Notes under the pieces: model-generated
Seen by the model: the letters and a program-made list of their open reading frames with translations, nothing else
What the model was told of the DNA's origin: nothing
Database searches by the model: none
Program-made: the position numbers and the translations under genes
Shown here: in pieces, positions 43,801 to 55,980 of the stretch
Numbering within the stretch: the first letter of the stretch is position 1
How the letters are laid out: each line of letters opens with the position of its first letter
NCBI RefSeq assembly: GCF_040115645.1
Contig: NC_089564.1
Span: forward strand, 2,170,001-2,234,000
From: Euwallacea fornicatus
Taxonomy: Eukaryota; Arthropoda; Insecta; Coleoptera; Curculionidae
Length of the DNA stretch: 64,000 nt
Direction of reading: 5' to 3'

Positions 43801-46800
43801 TTAGGGTTGGAGTAATCGTCATCTACGTGGACTTGCACTTTACAGATCTTGGTCAGATTGGTAAACAGTTTCTCTCTGCAACTTTCGTGATGCTCGTGTT
43901 CCTGGCATTGCGATATGCCCAAACGGAGGATAATTTGGTAATACGTTCCTTCAAGTTTGAGTTTTTTTGCTCCCAGTATTTGTAAAATGACTCTCTTATG
44001 GTTATCGTCATCGATGTTATCTAGCGAATTGGCGGCAAAATCGGCCAAATCTCTTACTATTATCTGAAATAGCATTTTTTTTTCATAAAGTATGTATTAG
44101 ATGGAAACAATAGTAATAAAGTTGAGCTAATTCGAACATGTCTCAAATGGTGGTTAGGAAATTTTAATAAAAATATTTCGCTTTTTTATAAAATCCAAAT
44201 CGATCACCTAAAAACGTTTCACCAAACTTAGTTAAGGTGTATTCATAGAATTAATGGACATCATTAATTCCCCATATTTGTACATTCGCATGCTGGCGTA
44301 ACTCTAAAGGATGAGTTAAATTGATAATATTGTACGTGGGATGTCAAATTAAACCGTGTTTAGACTTAAGCTTAAATTGTAAATCTACGGAGAATAAGGA
44401 GGTTAGTACAGCATGCTAGAACAGTATTTTATGAAATGTACATAAAAAAAACAATCAGGTTTAAAGTATTATTCTAAGTGGAAATACAAAAAAAGGTTAG
44501 ATCTATGATCAAAATTTTTGACAAACAAGAAGGGGCCCGTCTGTAAATAAGGCTGAAACTTGAACCCTTTGATGGTGAAAATGTTTTTTTGGGGTCATAT
44601 TATTAATGAGCTTTTCCATCAAGTCTTTCCATATACCGGGTCTACCTCAAGTTTCAACAATTTATATGGAAATTGACTATAATTTAAACTGACGGCGTTT
44701 TCTTGATTTGGTCCTAATAATATGCTTGTTAAAAGATTTAATTATAATATGACCTACCTTTTCTTCTGGCGGCACTTTTTCCAACTGACCGACTGATCTT
44801 TTCCACTTTCTGTCAGATTGTTGATTCCTAAACAAATACGGATAATTTAAAAAACTGAAACAGCACTCCTTAATTTAAGCTGATTCTTTAAGATTTTACG
44901 TCTTTTAGAAACACAAAAAATCTGGCTATTCGAAATTAGTTACAATGTGATCCGGCGAACTTAGGCATGGTATCCCTAACCTGAAAGGTCATATCGTAGG
45001 TGACCAAGCATAAAGAGATAATCAAAATAATGTTAGAAGGGAAACCACCAAAGAAAAGGCCATCGCATCGTCCACTTAAATACGCGAATTATTAGATATT
45101 CTGAAATTAATTTTAATCATAAAACTGTTTCATTGCCAACCATTAAATTTTTATGATATAAGAACCAATCAAAAAACATCTTTTAATAATATAAACTAAA
45201 TACTTGATCATTATTATATAGATATAGGTTCATCTACTATTTTACTATAAAAAAGGTATCCCTACCTTATTCTAATCGATATCTCTGGCTGCAAATAAAT
45301 TGCAATTTTGTATATCAATAGTATAACAATTTAACTAACAGTTTTGAGACTTAGATTTCTGAGAGATGTTTCACATAGACTCGTCGAGCTTCAATATATT
45401 TTGTAAAAAATTTTCCATACCTTTAAATTCAATATAAAAAAAATGAATTATATCTAACTCAATAATACTTTTATTTATAATAAATTACGATGGCAAAAGA
45501 AAAAAATTATAGCAAAGTGTTAAATTTGGCAAATGTGTGCAAGTTCTGTCAAATTTAGATCTAAATTTTATCTCTGCCTGAATAATGACAACAAATTAAA
45601 TTCAATTTAAAAAAAATATTATTTTGAACATTATTTTGACCCGGCCCTTTACCACCGCTTTCTTTTAAAATGGACAAATGCGCTGCAAATGAGCATCCAA
45701 TTTATTATTTGTTTAATAACGCTGATTACAGACAATGACCAGAAACTATTACCCCTCAGTCAATTAAACTTACACGTGTTCGTTTATTATTGCAGTGCCC
45801 ATTTTGATGCACCGGATGAGCACACTTTTTCTATTTAACCAAAATTTAAATTCGTGGTGGTACATGTTACAACCATTATTTAGATAACACAACGCATAAA
45901 AAATAAGAATTACAATTCTAATCAAAATAAATTTCTTACCTTAAATATGCACTTCTCTTATTGCGCCTCCTGTTATCAGCTTCAAAGCTATCTCTCAAAT
46001 CACTAGAGTTCCAATTCGTTTTATTATCTGATTTATTCTTACTTTTCTCATCAGATTCTAAAATGTCTTCCGACTTATGTTCCGCCACTGGTTCAGTAAC
46101 AAAAACATTATTAGTTTCTGTAACTCGAGTAGTCTCTTGTTGAGGATTTTCCGTCTTCTCTTCTGACGAACTCTCACTTCTCGATTGCTCTAATGAGCTA
46201 TTCTTTTTTTTCATTTCAATTTTTTCTTTACTTTCCTCTGAGGAGTTGTTATCAGATTTAGACTTTTTAGATTTGATTCCTTCTGAGGAGTTGCTATCCG
46301 ACTCAGACTTGTTAGATTTGACTTCCTGTTCTTCCGCACTATTTTTGCTGCCTCTGACGTAGCGAATAAAGACGTCGTCGTCATCTATATAATGATTTCG
46401 AAAGGTCTCTCGACTAGAAAGCATGTCTGGAGCGTTGAATAAACCCGGATTGTGATTTGGAGATGTATATGTCATTACAACAGGTTCTGATTCCTCAATA
46501 ATAGGCATTGAAACGAAGAGAGTGCGCATCTGCGGTTCTGGGACATTGTTTAATGGTTCTAACTTTAGGTTGTGGATCTGGGAGTTAATTACAGGAGGTT
46601 CATCGCCTGGAAATAATCACTTATAAATTTTCGCATATCAATGCAGATTTTTAGTCTTACCATTAATAGTTTCCCGTTGCGTGAAACGAGGGGATAACTG
46701 TTCAGAAACTTGAGTTTTCCGTGAAGTCTCAGAAGGAGATTCGGGTAAAATTTGGGATTCTAAGTAAGCCAAGAGACCAGCATCAAATTGCTGGTCTAAA

Positions 46801-49800
46801 CTGCCAGTTTTGGCCATGGCATCGTAGTTTGGACGATATGATCTTGGCTTATTTGGATTTCGAAAAATCAAATCTATAAAATATCCGATGAAAACGATAA
46901 ATTTCAAACACAGCCACGCAAACCTTTATGAGGTATAATTTCATTACTTATATCATTTCTCTCATTTAGAGCCATAAATTCCTGCGAAACTGTACAATTA
47001 TTCTTAATAATTTGCTTTTTTTTGCTAATCCACGGTTGTTCAATAAAGACCACCTCGCAAATAAAGGGGTCAACAGTAGCATCTAATGTGCACGGTGCGG
47101 ACAAGTCGGCATCTTTAGTACATGTGGTTCCTGCGACGTCTGCGAGAAGGATATATTTTACGCCGGCAACTATCTAAGGATAAAGTTGAAATTGTTATAA
47201 AAAAATCAATAAATAGAAATCGATATTTTTCAAGAAAGTTAAGGAAAAAAATTAATAATGCAAAACTAAAACTTAAATGAGATATTGTAGAAAATAAATT
47301 CCCGAAAAGCAACTTTAAAAATGCTCTTACTTGTTGCTGTAATCTCCTAATATTTGTTATTTTGTACCGATTGGTTTTTTCGCTTTCAATGTGTTTAATG
47401 GCAATTTTAACTAGTTCATCCACCCCTTCAACATCTTTATTCAAATCGAAAGGGCAGCCTAGACATGGGATGGTTTCTCTTCTTACTGCTACAAAGTCTG
47501 GGTCTTCCTGTTCTGGAGGCAGAGCTTCATGGCTAAGGTTTAACTAAAAATTTATTTCTTTACTCAAAGTATTGTTAAAACAAAATCCAACAAACCTACT
47601 ACAAAATTCTTGACACCACCAACACACCAACAAAACATTACTACAGGGTTATTATTCACACACCACGTTTGTCAAAAGTTGAAAATTTAGAATTAATTTA
47701 ACTTCGACGTGTACTTTTTTTTAAATATTTACAACTTCCTGTCACTTCTGGTTTAACCGGAAATAGCTGTCAACTTACTTATTTAAACTGAGTCCCCCAG
47801 CAAATTATTTTATTTTTAGATCCTGCGTAATATTTTAGATACATTTTCTATATAATCTCCTGTACCTAACCTTTATAATTTTTAGGATATTTAACCTTGA
47901 ATTAAAAATATACCACCATAATGAACAATTTTAAAATTACATATCTCTGCAGTTATTACAAACATAATCTTCATATTTTGCAGAATGTCAATATAGAGTT
48001 TCAAGTTTACATTTTTGCTATTTTTATGACTTGGTATTGCACAAGATGCGCACCAAAACTCAGGTCCAAACATTCACATTTTGTATGTCGCAGAAGTCTA
48101 CTTTTTTAAATGGGACACCCTATAATTTTAAGCATTATCAAGTAGAGAATGTAATTCTCTATCAAACTGTATCAGGGTTATCTATACTTAATCCAAACCT
48201 TTTTAAGTGAAACTAGTAGTACATATTCATTCTGGCAAGTTTTTATTCCTCACGTAATTATTGATCATGGAAAAATAAATAATGCATTGTCCTATCATAG
48301 AAGTTATTGAAAAAATTTTTAAATTATTAAAAAACTTACCAGAATGTACATTTAGTACTAAACTACTACTAGTTTCACATAATAAAACATAATTATTTTG
48401 AAAGTAGTTTGGAATAGATGTGGGTAACCCCGATACAGTTTGACAGTCAATCAAATTGTCTAGTTAATACTACTTGACTTTTGACTTTGACAGTCTGTAT
48501 AATACTAAGGCATATAAATAGCAAAAGTGTAAACTTAAGACTATGTATTAATTAACATTCTCTGACATATGAAGATTAAGTCTTTAATAACTGCTGAAAT
48601 ATGCAATTTTAAAATTGATCATTACAGAGGTACGTTTTTCATTCAAGGTCAAATATCTCAAAGACGATACTTTATAAAGAAAATGAGTCTGAAATATTAC
48701 ATAAAATCTAAAAATTAAATAATATATTATATTAGAGGTTTTATTTAAAATAAGCAAGTTGACAGCTATTTCCGGTTAAACCGAAAGTGACAGGAAGCTG
48801 AAAATATTTTTAAAAAATTGTATACGTCGCAGTTAACATAACTTCAAATTTTCAAATTTGTATCACTTTTAGATTCTAGTAAACTTTTAATGAACGAGTT
48901 TGGTGAACAACCCTGTATAGGTATAACGTTTATCCTGAAGAGCAGTATCCCAATTGTAGTTTTTTTTAACTACAAATGGTTACACGTTAGAAAAAGTGAA
49001 CCAAACAAGAAAAACCATTCCCTATTAGAACAACATTTAGACTTGTAAAACGTTTAACCTTGATATCCTCAGATTCCTGTTTGTAATTCACGCTGAATGG
49101 ATAAAGGCCTACATATTTCATTCTATTCCCAACAAAATTAACGAATTTTAAAGTATTTTTATGCATGGTTTTTCGGTCAATGTCTTTAAACAACGCAATA
49201 TATAAATACCTAAATGACCCAGTCCGCCATTCGTAAAACTATAAAATCATTGGACATTACTGGGTCATTACAGAGATTGCCGGCACGAAATGTGCATTTA
49301 AATACTTTAGTGCATAATGATCACTTGTTGTGTTCTCAGACACAACACTTTCCAAGTTAACAACCAATGCTTTGTTTATTATCAATTAGGAAATTGGATC
49401 GGATCTCGTTATAGCCGACCTCTGAAAGGTGAATCGCTTTTTGCATCAATGTTACTACTAATAAAAAGAAAGGTGATGACGCATTGTTAAAAATAAGACA
49501 ATTGCTAATAAATGGCAACATCAACACATTTAGATTATTGAAAATAACGAACGGCACATAAAGAGATGTCTTAACAAATCGTGCAAAGATTGAATTTTGT
49601 ATGGTTAATCCCTGGTTAATACCGTATAAGTTACTGTTATTAATATAGAGGGTGATTATAAATATCAATTACATGCGAAAGGGGGTAATTCTTTAACTTA
49701 TTTCATGATTAAAAATTCATATAAAATAGATATATAGATAGGAAAGGACTCTATCTATCTACAAGGTGTTCAAATGAAAAAATAGAAAGTGAATACCGTT

Positions 49801-52800
49801 GATGAGTTATGAAATTGATGTTATGAATATTAGACGCATTTGAAACCGTAAGAACTACTGCGGGAGTATTCGAAAGAGTATTGACATCAATGAGAAGAAA
49901 AGCGGACGCATGTTGAGGATTGGAGATTATGTGCAACGGTGGCTGAAAAGTACTTCCCTTATTAAGGTTATAATTATTATTACTTGGGTTGTTATATAAG
50001 GTCAACTTGACTTAAATTTTTAAAAGGTAGTTCCAAAAAACTTTGAAAATTGTTAAAAATGGAGAATTACCCACAATAAATTCTAATTTCATTTAGCACA
50101 TTAAAAATGTTTTTTATTTTTGTTCTCGATAACCGACGTAAATACAAAAAAAACTGTAAAAGACCAAAGAATTTCTAAATTAAAAAAAATACATATTTTA
50201 ACACTTACTAGCGGTGTATCGCAAAAAAGTTCAAAAGAAAAAAAGGGGGTATGACCCTTGAGAAAATATCACCCTGTAGATTATCAAAACCATATGACAT
50301 GCCCAACATTGTAAATTTTACAGGATAAACCATATTCCAAATTTTATTTAATTATTCCAAAAACTGCAGGAGCTATACAAAAAAAACTAAAAACTTTTGA
50401 AATTTGAACACCCTTTAGATAGGTAACGAAGCGTTTGCGTATGTTCATATGAATTTTTAGTCATGAAATAAATTTTAAAATTACCCCCTTCCATATGCAT
50501 ATGATATTTGAGAATACCCTATTATATATAAGTATACAAAGAATTTATCAATTTGGAATCTTCAATTTTACCTTGTCGATTACAGCGCTCTGATCTTCAT
50601 CCGTTAAAGGTGCAGATTTTTCATTGTCGAAATCCTCGACAGTAACATCGATTTTGGGGTTGCATCGTACATCGCCCAATATCATATAAGAATTACCCGT
50701 TTCGCTCAAGTAAGAGTGGCATATAAGAATGGCATCGTTGCAAGGAATACCTGGAAATCTATTATTGCAGCTGACTTCAACTTCTGTAGTAGCTTCTATC
50801 ACATCAGGCTGAAAAACGAAATGGCAGCATATACTAATAGAAATGAATTAGTCCATGGAAGTAACAATGTCCAATGATATATATGACTAACAGTCTTCAG
50901 ACTTTAATATTGCTTTATGTTTTGTAACTTTTTAATGGACGATGCTACATCATCCTAAAATTTGAATGAACCAACGTAGGGGCCAACTGCATTCCTTGAA
51001 CTGATTTACTAATTTAAGCTTCACTATCTCGTTAATTGAATAGGTACAGGCATATCCTCACAATACTTAAGTTTTTATTCAAATTGAGCCAAACCCGCCC
51101 CCGCGCTACTTTAAATGACGGAAGTACTTTTTTTAAATAAAATAAACATTTGCTGCGTGAAGGAAGCTGGGAAGGAAGTGATACATCAACAACAAAAGTT
51201 CAATTGCTCAACAGGCAGTTAAACCAGTTAAATATAATTAGCACCCTGTAAAGGGTCAAAAAGATTTTCCAAAAATAGAATTTTTATACACTTATGAACA
51301 ACTGTAATAGACTAGACGCAGCAATATTTGGTTATCAGCAATAATGTCCTTAAATAACAATACGCCAACTTATTTTTATGACCTCTTGATATTTCCGAGG
51401 AATAACAAGATTAAGTGAAATTACTGGCTTTATAAATTTATATTGGCCTGATCACTAAATTAAAACATAATCAAACTGATATGGCAATTTCAAAATTAAT
51501 TTAATTATAGCTGGTCAATTTAGAAGTAAATAGATCCACGACCTCTCTGATAAAGCTGAAAATCAACCTAGATTTACGAGCAAACGAAACTGTTCACGTG
51601 TTAGGATCCATGGCGGTAACTATGAGTTTACAACCAGCGGGCGTTTACCAATTTTTAAGGTCCCTCACTAATGGCAACAGCCTGCAAATTTACAATAACG
51701 CCCGTCGCTCTGGTCAACCGACATTAAGCTAAAAATAACACTTGCTGATTCTTTAAGCTTCTTTAATCAAAACACCTAATACAATGTTGTTCCACTTTTT
51801 TCGAAAAATAAAAAAATATATTTTATGCTAGTAAAACGTTCGATTTACCACAACATGACACTTTCGATCCAGGGAAAGATATTTACTCAAACTTTTTATT
51901 ATGGAAATCGGTCATTAAATTAGCGTTATTATGTAACTAGTTACATAAGAAAAGCAAGTGTCTTCATTTAATAATTCAGCTGAGAAATGAAACCTGCACC
52001 ATTACTGATTTATTGAATTGTATATTGAGTAGGTGTATTCAAAAGTATGTCAAGTTCTTGTGATTTTTTTTATTCTATAGCAAAAATTTTTAACAAATCA
52101 AACATGAAATTCACACAAAAGACCATAAAATGTATTGTTAACCTTTGAACAAACACACACACAGTACTACGTTAAGGGGTGGGAGTAAAAGTAGTTTTAT
52201 CAATTCGCTATTACCGTCGCATTAGTTGACAATTAAATTATTTTAACACAGAAACGATTTACACGACAGCACAAAAAGGGGACCCTTTTGATGTCCTCAA
52301 ATGTTTATATGGCACTCCATTGATAATCCGGATCATTAAATTCGAAATTTTTGTTTCATTTAAACACTTATTCATCACTTGCATTTTTTCATATCTTTAA
52401 TTGTGATTGAATTATACATTTGTAATACAGTTCAACTATGATTGTGCTTTATCAAAATGCAATGTACTAAGAACACAATGAAAAAAAAAATTAATGTTAA
52501 CTGTTGATATCCCATACAACTGTTTTTTAACTCATTTTTAATTTTTTTTTTCAAAAGGCCATATTTTCAAAAAAAGGTATATATATATATATATATGTAT
52601 ATCGATAAGAACAATGTTACAATTCAAATACAGTTTGAAAAAATGGAATATTATCAAGAAAAAGATATATATATTTTTTAAGAGAGCAAATTCTGAACTA
52701 TGCTGATGTACAGATTTTTAACACAATAATATTCACAGTTTTATCAGGGTAAAGTCCTTGACAATAAGTAATCGAATTTTTTCAGTTCTTTTGAATTTGA

Positions 52801-53798
52801 AAAATTTAATCATAGTAATTATGTATCTGTTTATTTCTAGTGGCTGTTAAGTTGTAAGGTAGCAAATGAAAATTTTCTTCCTGTTATGTTTGAAAGCATG
52901 ACTAAGGTAAGACACCATGATTATTTAAGGATAGTCCTAAATACCCCATGTTAGTTTATTCATAATTAGTATTCAGGATTGTAATATGTGTTGATTGTAT
53001 TAGTATTTATCCATGTATTGGCAACTTTCAGGTAAACATTGAGTTTATGTATTAAAAAGCTCTTCAAAACCATATTCTCGAGCTTGGTAACTCTAATTCA
53101 TATCTGCCCTTCCCAGAAGAGGTTTTGTGGTTGAACAATTAATAATACCAGACATAGATATAGGTGGTTGAAGTCTTTTGTTAAGGGCAGGTCTGAAAAT
53201 ATTTTATTATTAACTTCTCCTGTTGTTTGTGAGAAAGCATTATATAGAGACTGCAAATTAAAATTGTGCGGTCATTCAAAATTTTGAAAATTTTCAAAAC
53301 ATGGGGGCATCAGTATAATTTTGCAATTGGAACATAGGACTAAATTTTATTTGCTAGTATAAATTGTAATGACTTAAGTAATCGATTATAGATATTACAC
53401 TAATTTACCGATTTCACACATTTTTTCATAGTGGTCAAAGGTTTTTTGAGCCTACACAAAAATGTTTTTAAACTAAAATTATTGTATACATTTCTTTTTA
53501 GTTTGACTTTGACAGCTACTGGTAAGTGGCCTTGGTATTTAGCTCAAAAAGCCCAGAAATGTCTGGATATGGAAGAAATATGACATCTTACCTTTCTATG
53601 AATATTCAACAAAGAACCCTTATTGTAGTTATAAACATTATTGGGATTTACATTTAAATGGTGCAATATCGTAGAAATAAGCGACTCCGAATTAACGTTC
53701 CCGAAACCTTCTATGCTAAAACCACTGTTTACAAGCAAAATTGAAATATAAAACGACAGTTGAATTCTTAACATCTTCGATGATGCCATTGTCACCAC
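40894..53798 (-). CDS. Multi-cystatin cathepsin F precursor (papain-family cysteine protease)
   Basis: Fifteen exons join in frame to about 1415 aa: 53798-53592, 50808-50572, 47543-47331, 47173-46924, 46873-46661, 46606-45940, 44827-44758, 44063-43599, 43544-43283, 43184-42792, 42363-41957, 41900-41681, 41628-41442, 41403-41096, 41042-40894. Order of parts: signal peptide (1 to about 33); degenerate cystatin 1 (about 34-148); cystatin 2 (about 165-300) with QIVAG at 219 and QPW; Ser/Glu/Lys-rich linker (about 304-606); degenerate cystatin 3 (607-733); cystatins 4 and 5 with QVVAG at 781 and 903 and each a PW loop; degenerate cystatin 6; I29 inhibitor with an ERFNIN-type pattern (RLKVFKNNIDKIARLN) and GITEFADFTEEEF; then the C1 peptidase from about IPTEFDW. 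Catalytic residues are Gln1210, Cys1216 (GACGSCWAF), His1356 (NLDHGV) and Asn1382 (VKNSWG). The family is the insect CG12163/CtsF type, expanded as in Manduca MsCPI. Exon ends are read by eye; the ATG could also be at residue 4. Confidence 0.93.
47642..48917. mobile_element. Large foldback element in cathepsin F intron 2
   Basis: Left end TACAGGGTTATTATTC (47642) mirrors the right end GTTGTTCACC-type CAACCCTGTA (48917). Inner landmarks: CCTGTCACTTCTGGTTTAACCGG at 47737, inverse near 48770; ACAATTTTAAAATTACAT at 47922, inverse near 48605; and a nested palindrome with AAACTAGTAGTACATATTCATTCTGG at 48209, inverse near 48340. The whole 1.28 kb is close to a single imperfect palindrome. The short ORFs inside are not genes. 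Confidence 0.8.
49643..50526. mobile_element. Foldback MITE in cathepsin F intron 2
   Basis: GAAAGGGGGTAATTCTTTAA with ATGATTAAAAATTCATAT at 49676-49720 is mirrored by ATATGAATTTTTAGTCAT and AATTACCCCCTTCC at 50445-50490. AAGGTGTTCAAATG at 49763 is mirrored by TTTGAACACCCTTT near 50402. Outer ends read TATAGAGGGTGAT and ATACCCTATTATA. It lies just before exon 2 of the cathepsin gene. Confidence 0.75.
52575..52602. repeat. (TA)n microsatellite
   Basis: Run of TA units with one TG interruption, in intron 1 of the cathepsin F gene. Confidence 0.7.
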
Positions 53799-55961
53799 GG
53801 CATATCACCGTACACTGAAGTAGACCTATTAATAACTACGTCTTGTTTTAAATAATGCGCATTAATACGAGTAATATTGGCACAGCCTATTTCTACTGAG
53901 AAGGATGTGACGATTGTGGCCACAAATATGTGAAGTATTTATTTGATTTGCTTGTCAACCAACCAAAACAAAACAAGGGAAGGGAATGTAAATACAAAAC
54001 AGCTGATCTGAGAAGTGAGATAGATGGGACTAGACGTGTAGTAATGATTTCATAAAAGTCAAATAAGACATTGTCAAAATTGAGAAATTAATAGGAATGG
54101 ACGAAATCAATGTCAATTATTATATAATTTTTGTCTTTATCGAAAAAATTGCAGAAATTTCTTTTGGTGTTAACAACGGTTTTAACGAACCAAAATTTTA
54201 GTCATATCAAGCAAGATTCACACGTGGTATAGGGACGCCGATTTGCTAGCACTTTCAAGTTTTCTTGATTACATATGTAATTGTTGCTTTAGGAAAGTGT
54301 CGACTGCATCTCTTTAATATGTTTTTAACAAATATTCAAATAGAAAAAGTTTTTGGGCAATACAACTCGGTGACTCGTTTTTCTACTCATTGGTTTCATC
54401 AGACCAGTTTGTGTACAAATTACGTATAAAAGTTACGTTGTAAGTCAATTTAATTTTCGGAAAATGAGATTTTATTAACTAAAATGAAATTACAAAGGTG
54501 TCTGATCGCAAAGAATACCGAATCCGTTCTGTCTCTTTTAGCGACCCGAGTCGTCGTCCAAAAAAAAAAACTATCCTATCGATACGCCGAATATCCTACT
54601 CAGCGTCTAGCAAGATGTGAGCGTTGGCATAACATATATCCTTCTAGGACATAGTACAGGATGTACCATTGAAAGCTGCATCCGAATCATTCAAGACTAC
54701 GATCAAATTGTAAGGAATTACAGCTACAAGTCAATTTTGTTTTGAAGAACATACTTTAACGTTAAATGCAGACTCACCAAAACAACCCCTTTCGCGAGGG
54801 TGCATTTAAATTTAAAACAGCACTATAAGTCACGTGACACATCACTTGAAAGGGTTTTTAGTTCTGGTTGTTGCCATGAATTTTTTTTTTATTTTAGACT
54901 TTAAAATATAATAGATATACGTTGAAATTTTTGAAATGTTTAATTAAAATTTGATAAATCAAAAATGGAAAGGTTTTATATATAGCCACCTCAAATCTCA
55001 TTTTAATTTGCCCAGTCTGAACCTACATTAAAATTTGTGAATTACGTTAGTTTATTATTTAACATGCAATCTAAAATTGAAAAACAATTACTTGCCAGCA
55101 ATTACAATAAAAAAACACTTTCAAATGAGGTGTTCCACCTATAGTAACATTTGATATTCTAAACATAAATACACTCCCATGAAAGAGGGTTACTGCAATA
55201 GAACTGCATTTAACGTTGAAATATATTTCCCCCACTGTGGCAATAATTTCTAATATTTTGATCATAGTTCAAAACAAGGAGAGTGAAAAGTTTTCAATCA
55301 TACACTCTGTACATTCGAATCCATGGTCACATAGGATGTATTCTGAAACTGCTGAAAACCACGAACAGGCATCAGCTTTGGCATTTTTTTGAAAATTATT
55401 CAAAATGTTTCAATGTGTTAACAATTCTTTTAAGATCGCATGCCCTGTAGTCGATTAGCTCCTTCCTTTCTACTTGAATGTTCGTTTTTGAAATTTGGCG
55501 AAAGAAAACACTTTTCTAACACATACACATCGCCAATCATCCACGCAAACACTTTTTCGTTTCTAACTTCACACGGCTGATTAACGACAATAGGTCTCTG
55601 CTAAATGAACTGTTAGTAGGTGAAAACATTTTGGGGTAAACTTACAGAATGGCAAAACTCAAGCTCGTTTACGGTGTTTCTTTCATCCCACACTACACTC
55701 GCATTAGTGCGTCTTTAGATGTATGTTTAGCCCATGCTACACACATACATGCCTGATGAAAACAATAAGTAGAAACATATACCGCTGCGATGCTCTACAT
55801 CCCTTTTTCTTTCTGCCTTAATGCTCACTCATGACATTTGCACATGGTAATGGCAATGTTCCGGACATGTACAGTTACTCTCACAAATATTTTCTTAAAA
55901 CAAATAAATTTCGTATCAACGAGACTTTAGAAAATAATTAACTGAAGTTTTTTCAAAAACC
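53799..55961. other. Intergenic between cathepsin F and RpL29, no gene seen
   Basis: Contains the cathepsin F promoter (minus strand, from 53799 upward) and the downstream flank of RpL29. I see no gene, clear repeat or RNA. The short ORF at 55071-55265 has no support. Confidence 0.5.
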
Positions 55962-55967
55962 TTTATT
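55962..55967 (-). terminator. Poly(A) signal of RpL29
   Basis: AATAAA on the minus strand, 13 bases after the RpL29 stop codon, an unusually short 3' spacing but common for ribosomal protein genes. Confidence 0.6.
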
Positions 55968-55980
55968 AACTAATGTACAT

